A DNA stretch of 43,644 nt from an uncultured Microbacterium sp. GTDB lineage: Bacteria; Actinomycetota; Actinomycetes; Actinomycetales; Microbacteriaceae. The position numbers and the translations under genes are program-made. The notes below the pieces were generated by a model. The model made no database searches. It was not told where the DNA came from and was given only the letters and a program-made list of their open reading frames with translations. The stretch is from NCBI GenBank assembly GCA_913774845.1, contig CAJYJO010000055.1, positions 1 to 43,644 on the forward strand. Direction: 5' to 3'. How positions within the stretch are numbered: the stretch's first letter is position 1; every line of letters begins with the position of its first letter. Positions 28,750 to 37,185 of this stretch are shown here, one piece after another.

Positions 28750-29595
28750 ATGGTCTCGTTCTCCCGTCTGTTCGATCTCGCCTCCAAGGCCGTCGACAAG
28801 GCGACGTCGTCTTCCTCGTCGTCCGCTCGTCCCGCGCAGAGCGGCGGACGCGATTGGCGTGACATGGTCCGCGGGGCCGCGGACGCGGTGACCGGCGATC
28901 GCCGAGCCGCGGGCGCTGCCGCCGGTGGATCGAGGGCGCCGGCGCACGGCCGGAGCTATGCCCCGCCCGCCACGCGGACCCACGGCGCCTCGCTCTCCGC
29001 CGACGACCGCGCCGCGATCGCGCGCTACGACTATCTGCTCCGCACCGCCGACTCCGACCGGGTCGAGCAGATGCACCGCGAGGCCTTCGGCCGGCTCACC
29101 CCGCAGCAGCGCGCTCACGTCCGTGCGCGCATGGACGCCGACTTCGCCCCGCACGAGCGGCCGCGCTCCGACGCCCCCGAAGACCTGGCGCGCACCGCGG
29201 CTCGTGCGGAGGCCGCGCGGCCGGGCCGCATGTCGCGGCTGCTCGCCGGGGCGGGCGCGGCCGGGCTCGTGGGCGCCGGGGCGATCGGCGCGGGCGGCCT
29301 GCTCGCGGCGGTCGCCGGCGGTGCGGTCCTCAGCTCGGTCGCCGAGCCCCTGCTCGAGCAGGCGGGTCAGCTCGGGGTCGATTTCACCGGACTCGCCGAG
29401 GGCGTCGACCTCGAGGCCATGGCATCCGGGATCGACCTGCCCAGCCTCGCCGAGGGCGCGGGGCTGGGAGCCGTCGGGGACTGGGCGGGCGGAGCGGAGG
29501 ACGCCGTCTCGGGTGTGGGCGAGCAGGTCAGCGGCTTCGGCGACAGCCTGTCGAACTTCGGCATCCCGGGATTCGGCGACGTCCTCGGACGCTGA
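28750..29595 (+). CDS. Unknown protein under a Mn2+ riboswitch
   Basis: A 281-residue protein. Regions: N-terminal amphipathic helix SFSRLFDLASKAVDKATSS, a Ser/Ala-rich linker, a charged helical segment (about 78-135) with RYDYLLRTADSDRVEQMHRE, FGRLTPQQRAHVRARMD, one hydrophobic Ala/Gly segment (about 162-200, LLAGAGAAGLVGAGAIGAGG) and an acidic Gly-rich C-terminus with repeated GVDL/GIDLPS and GDWAGG motifs. There is no multi-pass topology, P-type ATPase DKTG motif or TerC/MntP feature, so a transporter label would be unjustified. Ribosome site GAGAGG before ATG. The Mn2+ riboswitch upstream implies a role in Mn2+ excess or metal-stress response. Confidence 0.85.
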   Translation: MVSFSRLFDLASKAVDKATSSSSSSARPAQSGGRDWRDMVRGAADAVTGDRRAAGAAAGGSRAPAHGRSYAPPATRTHGASLSADDRAAIARYDYLLRTADSDRVEQMHREAFGRLTPQQRAHVRARMDADFAPHERPRSDAPEDLARTAARAEAARPGRMSRLLAGAGAAGLVGAGAIGAGGLLAAVAGGAVLSSVAEPLLEQAGQLGVDFTGLAEGVDLEAMASGIDLPSLAEGAGLGAVGDWAGGAEDAVSGVGEQVSGFGDSLSNFGIPGFGDVLGR

Positions 29596-29612
29596 CGGGC
29601 GACGACGCGGCG

Positions 29613-30062
29613 TCAGTCGGCGGAGCGGACGGGCAGCCCCGGGTCGGGGCGCCCGTCCTGCCGCGGGCCGATGCCGCGCGGCTCGAAGGTGTTGACCATG
29701 GCGTAGGCGGCGCGCTCGAGGTAATCCCACAGGGGGGCTTCGAAGACGGGCGGCAGGGCGATCTCGTCGACCGCGGCCCGCATGTGCGCGAGCCAGCGGT
29801 CACGCGCGTCGGGATCGACGTGGAACGGCATGTGCCGCATCCGCAGGCGAGGGTGGCCGCGGGTCTCGCCGTAGGTCGTCGGGCCGCCCCAGTACTGTGC
29901 GAGGAACAGCGTCAGGCGCTCGGCCGCGGGTCCGAGGTCGTCCTCGGGATACATCGGCTTGAGCACCTCGTCGCCGGCGACGCCGCGATAGAAGGCGTCG
30001 ACGAGTCGGCGGAAGGTGTCCATGCCGCCGACCTGGTCGTAGTACGTCACCGGCTCGCTCAC
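29613..30062 (-). CDS. Truncated hemoglobin, group II
   Basis: A 149-residue haem protein of the 2-over-2 globin family, group II (GlbO-like), binding O2 and possibly detoxifying NO or peroxide. Family features: TFRRLVDAFYRGVAGDE, AQYWGGPTTY, HPRLRMRHMPFHVDP with the proximal-region residues, WLAHMRAAVDEI and VFEAPLWDYLERAAYAMVN. No signal peptide. The GTG start overlaps the stop of the MscS-type channel gene by four bases, so the two are co-translated. Confidence 0.92.
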   Translation of the reverse strand: MSEPVTYYDQVGGMDTFRRLVDAFYRGVAGDEVLKPMYPEDDLGPAAERLTLFLAQYWGGPTTYGETRGHPRLRMRHMPFHVDPDARDRWLAHMRAAVDEIALPPVFEAPLWDYLERAAYAMVNTFEPRGIGPRQDGRPDPGLPVRSAD

Positions 30063-31294
30063 GAGCGGCCCTCCTCGTCGGCGCGGACCGCGGGAGGGGT
30101 CGGCTTGGGGGTGTCGGCGCCGGGGAGGTCGACCGTCGTGGTCGGGGCGGCATCGCGGACGGTCGCCTTCTTCGTTTTCTCGGGCGGGGTGAGGCTGCCG
30201 TCGGTCTCGCTGGCGACCTTCTTGGCGCGCCGACGCGGCTTCCACACGGGTCGGTCGGTCGCCGACGCGACGGGCGTCTCCTTCGTCTTCGGCGGGTGCG
30301 CCCCGCGAACACTTTGGGCGCCCTCCGCGCCGGTGAGCACGATGGAGTTCAGCTGGGGGAGCGCGATGCCCATCGCGTCGATGGCCCGCTTCAGACGCGC
30401 GCGCAGTTCGCGAGCGACGTCGTCCTTGGCGCTGGAGCGCGTCTTCAGCACCAGACGGATGACGAGGGCGTCGCCGCTGATCGATTCCAGGCCCCAGATC
30501 TCGGGCTGCTCGATGATGCGCGAGCGCCACTTGGGTTCCTTCCACATCGTCTTCGCCGCCGAGAGCATGGCCTTCTCGACGTCGTCGATGTCGGCATCCA
30601 CCGGTACCGCGAGGTCGATGATGACGCGCGACCAGCCCTGGGACATGTTGCCGATGCGGGTGATCTCGCCGTTGCGCACGTACCAGAGCGTGCCGTTGAC
30701 GTCGCGCACGTGCGTGATGCGGACGCTGACGAACTCCACGATTCCCGTCGCCAGGCCGAGGTCGACGACGTCGCCGATGCCGATCTGGTCTTCGGCGACG
30801 ATGAAGATGCCGTTCAGGACGTCTTTGACGATGTTCTGGGCGCCGAAGCCGAGGCCGGCGCCGATGGCCGCCGTCAGCAGCGTCAGCGAGGCCAGGGCAT
30901 CCGGCGCGACGATCGTGGCGATCCACACGAGCGCCACGATCACGAGGATGACGTTGACGATGTTCTGCAGGATCGTGCCCAGGGTGCGGGTGCGTTGCAC
31001 GAGACGCACGGCGCTGAGGGGCGAGCGGTCGAGCGCCTGGGTGTCGTCGACGCGCGCCTTGCTCTTGGCGCCGTTGACGATCCGGTCGACGACGCGGCGG
31101 ATGATGGCGCGCAGGATCCACGCCGCCACGGCGACGCCGACGATGATCCCGAGGATCTGCAGCATCGTGCCGCCGAAGCTCAGCAGCTGGCTGCCGATCC
31201 AGGTCCAGGTGTCGGCGCGCGCGAGATCGGCGGGCGAGGTGATGGTGGGTGACGGGGACGGGCTCGGTACGGAGGTGTCGGCGAGAACGAACAT
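30059..31294 (-). CDS. MscS-family mechanosensitive ion channel with long cytoplasmic tail
   Basis: A 411-residue channel opened by membrane tension to release solutes in hypo-osmotic shock. Three membrane segments: about 42-62 (MLQILGIIVGVAVAAWILRA), 108-130 (LGTILQNIVNVILVIVALVW) and the glycine/alanine pore helix TAAIGAGLGFGAQNIVKDVL (about 138-160). The beta domain follows (QIGIGDVVDLGLATGIVEFV, TLWYVRNGEITRIGNMSQGW), then a C-terminal cap. After about residue 300 there is a long, basic, Pro/Lys/Thr-rich tail that other MscS proteins lack. TAGGCT lies eight bases before the ATG. Co-translated with the truncated globin. Confidence 0.92.
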   Translation of the reverse strand: MFVLADTSVPSPSPSPTITSPADLARADTWTWIGSQLLSFGGTMLQILGIIVGVAVAAWILRAIIRRVVDRIVNGAKSKARVDDTQALDRSPLSAVRLVQRTRTLGTILQNIVNVILVIVALVWIATIVAPDALASLTLLTAAIGAGLGFGAQNIVKDVLNGIFIVAEDQIGIGDVVDLGLATGIVEFVSVRITHVRDVNGTLWYVRNGEITRIGNMSQGWSRVIIDLAVPVDADIDDVEKAMLSAAKTMWKEPKWRSRIIEQPEIWGLESISGDALVIRLVLKTRSSAKDDVARELRARLKRAIDAMGIALPQLNSIVLTGAEGAQSVRGAHPPKTKETPVASATDRPVWKPRRRAKKVASETDGSLTPPEKTKKATVRDAAPTTTVDLPGADTPKPTPPAVRADEEGRS

Positions 31295-31302
31295 CGTGAT
31301 CC

Positions 31303-31308
31303 AGCCTA
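31303..31308 (-). promoter_or_regulatory. -10 hexamer of the MscS-globin unit
   Basis: TAGGCT, eight bases, ATG; nearly leaderless. Confidence 0.45.
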
Positions 31309-31366
31309 ACGACGGAAGCCTCGGCGCCGGCTGGGCGTCGAGGCTTCCGCGGTGCGGGAAGAGGGG

Positions 31367-32167
31367 TCAGGCGTCGCGCGAGCGCAGGGCGACGTAACCG
31401 AGCACGAGGGGCGCGGCGACCCAGGCGGCGAGGGAGATCGCTCCCTGAACCAGCTGCTCACCACCGGGGCTCATCAGCTGGGACGCGGCGCTGGAGGGCA
31501 GGTATTCTCCGGCGTCGACGATCCACTGCCAGTCGGGACCCGCGAAGGTGAACAGGCCGAGCACGATCGGGAGCACGAAGAGCACGCCCACGGTCGTGGC
31601 GATCGCTCCGGCGCCGCTGCGCAGGAGGAAGCCGAACCCGAGGCCCATGAGCGTGAACGCCGCCATCGCGGTCGCTCCGAGCACGAGCGGGACGAGGGAC
31701 TGCTCCGGCTGCGACCAGTCGAGTCCGGCGGAGAGCATCGGCGTGGTGACGACGCTTGCGACGGCGTAGATGACGACGGTCGTCGCGGCCATCACCGCGG
31801 CGACGACGAGGGCCTTTGCCAGCATCACCGCGCCGCGGCGGGGCTCGGCCGTGAGCGTCGAGCGGATCATGCCCGTCGAGTATTCGCCGGTGACGACGAT
31901 CGCCCCCAGGATGCCGGCGACCAGCATCGTGAACTGCGTCGGCGCGAGCAGCACGGTGGCGGCGGGGAATCCGCCATCCATGCCGCTGGAGGCGGCGGCG
32001 ATGAGGAAGGAGATCCCCACCGACAACGCGGCGGTCACGCCGAGCGACCACCACGTGGACCGCAGGGACAGGATCTTGATGGCCTCGCTGCGCAGCAGGC
32101 GCGGGAAGGTGACGCGCAGCGGGCGGGTGTGCGTGGCGCGGCGGGGCGCCGTGGCGACGGCGGTCAT
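31367..32167 (-). CDS. ABC-2 type transporter permease
   Basis: A 266-residue membrane subunit with about six hydrophobic segments, among them WWSLGVTAALSVGISFLIAA, FTMLVAGILGAIVVTGEYST (with the ABC-2 GEYSTGMIRSTLTAEP elbow), a central pair near 115-160, and VLFVLPIVLGLFTFAG. Partner of the ATPase immediately upstream; the two overlap by four bases. Together they form an exporter of unknown substrate, of the type used for lipid, bacitracin-like or daunorubicin-like export. Confidence 0.88.
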   Translation of the reverse strand: MTAVATAPRRATHTRPLRVTFPRLLRSEAIKILSLRSTWWSLGVTAALSVGISFLIAAASSGMDGGFPAATVLLAPTQFTMLVAGILGAIVVTGEYSTGMIRSTLTAEPRRGAVMLAKALVVAAVMAATTVVIYAVASVVTTPMLSAGLDWSQPEQSLVPLVLGATAMAAFTLMGLGFGFLLRSGAGAIATTVGVLFVLPIVLGLFTFAGPDWQWIVDAGEYLPSSAASQLMSPGGEQLVQGAISLAAWVAAPLVLGYVALRSRDA

Positions 32168-33075
32168 GCGATCTCCTTGGTCTTGTACTCGACCGAGGTC
32201 TCGGTCAGGGCGAGGTAGGCGTCCTCGAGGGATCCCGCGCGCGGGGTCAGCTCGTAGACCGGGATGCCGTGATGGGCGGCGACGTCACCGATGGTCTGGG
32301 CCGTGACACCGGTGATCTGGGCGGCCCCGGGCTCGAGGGGCGTGATGGTGGCATCCGGGATCTGCAGGGCGGACACGAGTGCGTCGAGGCGCGGGGAGCG
32401 GACGACCAGGGTCGTCGTGGTCCAGGACCCGACGAGGTCTGTCAGCGGCGCGTCGGCCAGCACCCGTCCGCGGCCGAGCACGATCACGTGGTCGGCGGTC
32501 TGGGCCATCTCGCTCATGAGGTGGCTCGACAGCAGCACCGTGCGCCCCTCGGCAGCCAGATGGCGCACGAACTCGCGCACCCAACGGACGCCCTCCGGGT
32601 CGAGGCCGTTGACCGGCTCGTCGAGGATGAGGGTGTGCGGGTCGCCCAGCAGGGCCGCGGCGATGCCGAGGCGCTGGCCCATCCCGAGGGAGAAGCCTCC
32701 GGCCCGCTTGCCGGCCACGGCCCCGATGCCGGTGAGCTCGATGACTTCGTCGACGCGTGCTCGGCCGATGCCGTGCGTGGCGGCGAGGGCGAGCAGGTGG
32801 TTGCGCGCGGATCGGCCGGTGTGCACCGCCTTGGCGTCGAGCAGCACGCCCACCTCGGTGAGGGGCGAGCGCAGGGAGCGGTAGTCCTGCCCGCCCACGG
32901 TGACGCTGCCCGACGACGGCCGGTCGAGCCCGACGATCATGCGCATCGTCGTGGACTTGCCGGCTCCGTTGGGACCGAGGAAGCCCGTGACCCGACCCGG
33001 CGCGACGGTGAACGAGACGCCGTCGACCGCGGTCTTCGGGCCGTAACGTTTGGTGAGGTTCTCTGCGACGATCAT
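32164..33075 (-). CDS. ABC transporter ATP-binding protein
   Basis: A 303-residue ATPase with the domains expected for an ABC-2 exporter: Walker A GFLGPNGAGKSTTMRM, Q-loop region EVGVLLDAKAVHTGRSARNH, signature SLGMGQRLGIAAALLG (degenerate, with SLGMGQ for LSGGQ), Walker B LILDEPVNGLDPEG and the H-loop LLSSHLMSEM. The C-terminal extension (about 215-303) resembles that of DrrA/BcrA-type subunits. The ATG is preceded by TAGCGT-N6, so leaderless. The stop codon overlaps the permease ATG. Confidence 0.93.
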   Translation of the reverse strand: MIVAENLTKRYGPKTAVDGVSFTVAPGRVTGFLGPNGAGKSTTMRMIVGLDRPSSGSVTVGGQDYRSLRSPLTEVGVLLDAKAVHTGRSARNHLLALAATHGIGRARVDEVIELTGIGAVAGKRAGGFSLGMGQRLGIAAALLGDPHTLILDEPVNGLDPEGVRWVREFVRHLAAEGRTVLLSSHLMSEMAQTADHVIVLGRGRVLADAPLTDLVGSWTTTTLVVRSPRLDALVSALQIPDATITPLEPGAAQITGVTAQTIGDVAAHHGIPVYELTPRAGSLEDAYLALTETSVEYKTKEIA

Positions 33076-33081
33076 GCTTCC

Positions 33082-33087
33082 ACGCTA
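33082..33087 (-). promoter_or_regulatory. -10 hexamer of the ABC transporter operon, leaderless
   Basis: TAGCGT, six bases (GGAAGC), ATG on the minus strand. Confidence 0.55.
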
Positions 33088-33157
33088 GGAAGCGGGGCGG
33101 TGCCGGGTCGTCCGCCGCGGGGATGACTCTCGTCGACCGGAGGATGATCCCGAACGA

Positions 33158-33192
33158 CGGATGCCCCCTCCCGGAGGGGGAGAGGGCATCCG
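33158..33192 (-). terminator. Terminator hairpin after pepN
   Basis: CGGATGCCC with GGGCATCCG forms the outer stem and CCCCTCC with GGAGGGG an inner one, GC-rich and long, 12 bases beyond the pepN stop. The outer stem again contains the GGATGCC heptamer. Confidence 0.75.
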
Positions 33193-33204
33193 ATCAGCGG
33201 GCGC

Positions 33205-35754
33205 TCACTGCCCGTCGCGCTCCTGCACGGCGAGGGCGCGCTCGACACCGGCGAGGTTCTCGCCGACCAGTCGACGCAGAGCCGGAGCCGCGTCGGAGTG
33301 CTGCGCGAGCCACGAGCGGGTCGCGTCGCGCAGCTCGCGGTTCGCCAGCGCGGCGGGGTAGAGACCCACGATGAGGTAGTTCGCGATCTGGTAGCTGCGC
33401 GACTCCCAAATGGGCAGCAGCATCGCGAAGTACGGCTCGACGAAGTCGGCCAGCACCTCGACCGTGGCCGGGTTGGTGAAGCCGGCCGCCGTCGAGCGGA
33501 CGATCGTGTTCGGGGCGTCGGTGCGCTCGATGAGCGAGTCCCACGCCTCCTGCTTCGCCTCGTGTGAGGGCAGCGACGCCTTCGCCATGGCGGCGAACTC
33601 GCCGCCCTTGGCCGTGTTGTCGGCGGCGCGTGCCTCATCGATGTCGGCGGGGGTGACCGCGCCCGCGGCGGCGAGCGAGACCAGCAGCTGCCACGACAGG
33701 TCGGTGTCGATCTCGAGGCCCGGGAGCGTCGTCTCGCCGTCGCGCAGCGCGCGCACCGTCTCGGCGTGGGCCGGGGTGGATGCCGCCGACGCGAACGCCG
33801 TGACGAACTGCAGCTGGCTGTCGCTTCCGGCCTCCGCCGCCTGGGCGAGCTCCCACAGACCGTCGGCGACGCGCTCGCGCGCGGCATCCCGGGTCGCCGG
33901 GGCGACGTAGGAGTTGGCGGCCAGCTGAAGCTGGGCGAGGGTCGTGCGCACCGTCGTGGACTCGGTCTCGGAGCCGATGTTGCGCAGCACGAGGTCGAGG
34001 TAGTCGGTCGCCGAGGCCTCGGCATCCCGGGTCTGATCCCAGGCCGCACCCCAGACGAGCGAGCGGGCGAGCGGGTCGGAGATGTCCTTGAGGTGCGCGA
34101 TCGCGGTGGCCAGCGAGCGCTCGTCGAGGCGGATCTTGGCGTAGGCGAGGTCGTCGTCGTTGAGCAGAACCAGGTCGGGGCGACGGATGCCGCGCAGCTC
34201 GGCGACCTCGGTGCGGTCGCCGTCGACGTCGAGCTCGACGTGGTGCACGCGCTCGAGGGCTCCGGCGTCGTTCAGCGAGTAGAAGCCGATGCCGAGGCGG
34301 TGCGGGCGGATCGTGGGGTAGTCGGCCGGTGCCGTCTGCACGATCGCGAAACGCGAGATGGTGCCGTCGGCACCCTCTTCGATGAGCGGCGTGAGCGTGT
34401 TGACGCCCGCCGTCTCGAGCCACTTCTTGGCCCAGTCGCCCAGGTCGCGTCCGCTCGTGGTCTCGAGCTCGGTGAGCAGGTCGCCCACCTCGGTGTTCGA
34501 CCACTGGTGCTTCTGGAAGTAGGCGGCGACGCCGGCGAAGAACTCCTCGATGCCCACCCAGGCGGCGAGTTGCTTGAGCACGGAGCCGCCCTTGGCGTAG
34601 GTGATGCCGTCGAAATTGACCTGCACGTCTTCGAGGTCGTTGATCTCGGCGACGACCGGGTGGGTCGAGGGGAGCTGGTCCTGGCGGTAGGCCCAGGTCT
34701 TCTCCATCGCGTTGAAGGTCGTCCACGCCGCCTCCCACTCGGTGGCCTCGGCGGTCGCGATCGTCGACGCCCACTCGGCGAACGACTCGTTGAGCCACAG
34801 GTCGTTCCACCACTTCATGGTGACGAGGTCGCCGAACCACATGTGCGCGAGCTCGTGCAGGATCGTCACGACGCGGCGTTCCTTCACGGCATCCGTCACC
34901 TTGGAGCGGAACACGTACGTCTCGGTGAAGGTCACCGCGCCCGCGTTCTCCATGGCGCCCGCGTTGAACTCGGGCACGAAGAGCTGGTCGTACTTGGCAA
35001 AGGGGTAGGGGAAGCCGAACTTCTCCTCGAAGTACGCGAACCCCTGACGGGTCTTGTCGAAGACGTAGTCGGCATCCAGGTACTGCCAGAGGCTCTTGCG
35101 GGCGAACACGCCGAGCGGGATGACGCGGCCGTCGGCGCTCGTGAGCTCGCTGTAGGTCGCCTCGTAGGGGCCGGCGACCAGCGCGGTGATGTACGAGGAG
35201 ATGCGCGGGGTCGCGGGGAAGTCCCAGCGGGCGGTGTCGTCGGAGACGGCGACCGGCTCGGGCGTGGGGGAGTTGGAGACGACCTTCCAGCGCGCCGGCG
35301 CGGTCACCGAGAACGTGAACTCGGCCTTGAGGTCGGGCTGCTCGAACACCGTGTACATGCGGCGGGAGTCGGGCACCTCGAACTGCGAGTAGAGGTAGAC
35401 CTCGCCGTCGACGGGGTCGACGAAGCGGTGCAGGCCCTCGCCGGTGTTCGTGTACTCGCAGTCGGCCTCGACGACGAGCTCGTTCTCGGATGCCAGGGCG
35501 TCGAGCGCGATGCGGGAGTCGGCGTAGACCTGGGCCGGGTCGAGGGGACGACCGTTCAGCTCGATCGAGCGCACCTCGCGCGCGATGAGGTCGATGAAGG
35601 TCGACGCACCCTCGGTCGATGTGAACGTCACCCGCGTGCGGGAGGAGAACACCTCGTCTCCACGGGTGAGGTCGAGGTGCACGTGGTACTCGTGCGTGTC
35701 GACGATCGCGCGGCGCTCCTGCGCCTCGATGCGGGTGAGGTTCTCTCCTGGCAC
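33205..35754 (-). CDS. pepN: Aminopeptidase N (M1 family)
   Basis: An 849-residue zinc exopeptidase that removes N-terminal residues from peptides in the cytosol. M1 hallmarks: exopeptidase motif GAMEN (about residue 265), zinc site HELAHMWFGDLVTMKWWND with the distal Glu in WLNESFAEW (about 300-325), and the ERAP-like C-terminal helical domain. Length is typical of actinobacterial PepN. GTG start at 35754; a leader of about 85-105 bases precedes it, with TAGGCT near 35850 as a candidate -10. It is divergent from the ferrochelatase gene. Confidence 0.96.
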   Translation of the reverse strand: MPGENLTRIEAQERRAIVDTHEYHVHLDLTRGDEVFSSRTRVTFTSTEGASTFIDLIAREVRSIELNGRPLDPAQVYADSRIALDALASENELVVEADCEYTNTGEGLHRFVDPVDGEVYLYSQFEVPDSRRMYTVFEQPDLKAEFTFSVTAPARWKVVSNSPTPEPVAVSDDTARWDFPATPRISSYITALVAGPYEATYSELTSADGRVIPLGVFARKSLWQYLDADYVFDKTRQGFAYFEEKFGFPYPFAKYDQLFVPEFNAGAMENAGAVTFTETYVFRSKVTDAVKERRVVTILHELAHMWFGDLVTMKWWNDLWLNESFAEWASTIATAEATEWEAAWTTFNAMEKTWAYRQDQLPSTHPVVAEINDLEDVQVNFDGITYAKGGSVLKQLAAWVGIEEFFAGVAAYFQKHQWSNTEVGDLLTELETTSGRDLGDWAKKWLETAGVNTLTPLIEEGADGTISRFAIVQTAPADYPTIRPHRLGIGFYSLNDAGALERVHHVELDVDGDRTEVAELRGIRRPDLVLLNDDDLAYAKIRLDERSLATAIAHLKDISDPLARSLVWGAAWDQTRDAEASATDYLDLVLRNIGSETESTTVRTTLAQLQLAANSYVAPATRDAARERVADGLWELAQAAEAGSDSQLQFVTAFASAASTPAHAETVRALRDGETTLPGLEIDTDLSWQLLVSLAAAGAVTPADIDEARAADNTAKGGEFAAMAKASLPSHEAKQEAWDSLIERTDAPNTIVRSTAAGFTNPATVEVLADFVEPYFAMLLPIWESRSYQIANYLIVGLYPAALANRELRDATRSWLAQHSDAAPALRRLVGENLAGVERALAVQERDGQ

Positions 35755-35907
35755 TGACGTTCTCCCGGGGATATGGGGTGGGACCGTCGCGGAAGACGTC
35801 CTGACGTGTGTGACGACAGGCTGCCGTCGGCGACGATGACAACCACATAAGCCTAGTCACGAGACAACCGGCGTCCAGGCCGTGCGGGCAGGTGGGAGGA
35901 TGTCACC

Positions 35908-37095
35908 GTGAGCACGACCGACACGGACAACACCCCTGAGACCGTCCTCTACGCGTCGCCCGCCGCGGCATCCGGACCCAAGTGGGTCGAGACGCCCGTG
36001 GCGTACGACGGCATCCTCCTCGCCGGATTCGGCGGGCCGGAGGGGCAGGACGACGTCATCCCCTTCCTGCGCAACGTCACACGCGGACGCGGCATCCCCG
36101 ACGAGCGCCTCGAGGAGGTCGCCCACCACTACCGCCACTTCGGCGGGGTCAGCCCCATCAACCAGCACAACCGCGAGCTGAAGGCCGCGCTCGAGGCCGA
36201 GATCGCCAAGCGCGGACTCGGACTGCCGGTGTACTGGGGCAACCGCAACTGGGAGCCCTACCTCGAGGAGGCCGTGACCCAGGCCGCGGAAGCCGGGGAC
36301 ACCACCCTCATCGCGATCGCCACGAGCGCCTACAGCTCGTTCTCCAGCTGCCGCCAGTACCGCGAGGACTACGCCCGCGTGCTCGAGGCCACGGGCCTGG
36401 GCGAGACCGTGACCATCGACAAGGTGCGTCAGTTCTTCGACCACCCCGGGTTCGTCACCACCTTCGTGCGCGGAGTGACGGATGCCGTCTCGGCCTACGT
36501 GGCCGAGGGGATCGCCCCCGAGAAGATCCGCGTGCTCTTCTCCACCCACTCCATCCCCACGGCCGACGCGGAGCGCTCCGGACCGCGCGACGTCGACTTC
36601 GGCGACGGGGGCGCCTACGAGGCGCAGCACAAGGCCGTCGCGGCCTTCGTCATGGCCGAGGTCGCCGCGGCCGTCGCCGACGTCGAGTGGGAGCTCGTCT
36701 ACCAGTCGCGCTCCGGCCCGCCCACGCAGCCCTGGCTCGAGCCCGACGTCAACGACGTCATCGCCGAGCTGCCCGGCCGCGGCGCCGAAGCCGTCGTGAT
36801 CGTCCCGCTCGGCTTCGTCAGCGACCACATGGAGGTGCTCTGGGACCTCGACACCGAGGCCATGGAGGCCGCCGAAGAGGCCGGCATCAAGGCGGTGCGC
36901 ACCCCCACGCCCGGCATCGACCCGGCGTACGTCTCCGGACTCGTCGACCTCGTCGAGGAGCGCCTGAAGGGCACCCCGAAGAGCGAGCGACCGCACCTCA
37001 CCGATCTCGGCCCCTGGTACGACGTGTGCCGCCCCGGCTGCTGCGAGAACATCCGCGCCGGCTTCAAGCCCGTCGCCGCGGGCCTTCGGCCCTGA
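35908..37095 (+). CDS. hemH: Ferrochelatase (HemH/CpfC, coproporphyrin type)
   Basis: Inserts Fe2+ into the porphyrin; in actinobacteria the substrate is coproporphyrin III, so CpfC is the better name. The 395 residues include GILLAGFGGPEGQDDVIPFL, RHFGGVSPINQHNRELK, YWGNRNWEPYLEEAV, SAYSSFSSCRQYRED, LFSTHSIPT with the metal-site His, YQSRSGPPTQPWLEPDV and VIVPLGFVSDHMEVLWDLD with the catalytic Glu. The C-terminus WYDVCRPGCCENIRAGF, with SSCRQ, provides the four cysteines that hold a [2Fe-2S] cluster in actinobacterial enzymes. GTG start with a GGGAGG ribosome site, 11 bases away. Confidence 0.95.
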   Translation: MSTTDTDNTPETVLYASPAAASGPKWVETPVAYDGILLAGFGGPEGQDDVIPFLRNVTRGRGIPDERLEEVAHHYRHFGGVSPINQHNRELKAALEAEIAKRGLGLPVYWGNRNWEPYLEEAVTQAAEAGDTTLIAIATSAYSSFSSCRQYREDYARVLEATGLGETVTIDKVRQFFDHPGFVTTFVRGVTDAVSAYVAEGIAPEKIRVLFSTHSIPTADAERSGPRDVDFGDGGAYEAQHKAVAAFVMAEVAAAVADVEWELVYQSRSGPPTQPWLEPDVNDVIAELPGRGAEAVVIVPLGFVSDHMEVLWDLDTEAMEAAEEAGIKAVRTPTPGIDPAYVSGLVDLVEERLKGTPKSERPHLTDLGPWYDVCRPGCCENIRAGFKPVAAGLRP

Positions 37096-37103
37096 CGACC
37101 CCC

Positions 37104-37139
37104 GACGCCGCCCGTTCTTCTCGAGGAGCGGGCGGCGTC
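37104..37139 (+). terminator. Terminator hairpin after ferrochelatase gene
   Basis: Stem GACGCCGCCCG with CGGGCGGCGTC, eleven base pairs, with a 14-base loop, nine bases after the stop. Confidence 0.8.
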
Positions 37140-37172
37140 GTCATGTCCGCCCGCGGAGCCGAGCCGCCTCAA

Positions 37173-37178
37173 TAGACT
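37173..37178 (+). promoter_or_regulatory. -10 hexamer of rpiB, leaderless
   Basis: TAGACT, seven bases (TGGCGCC), ATG. Confidence 0.6.
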
Positions 37179-37185
37179 TGGCGCC

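Noticed and set aside
28750-29595. Calling the riboswitch-controlled gene a cation-transporting ATPase
   Set aside because: No P-type ATPase motif, no multiple transmembrane segments and no ATP-binding site are present.
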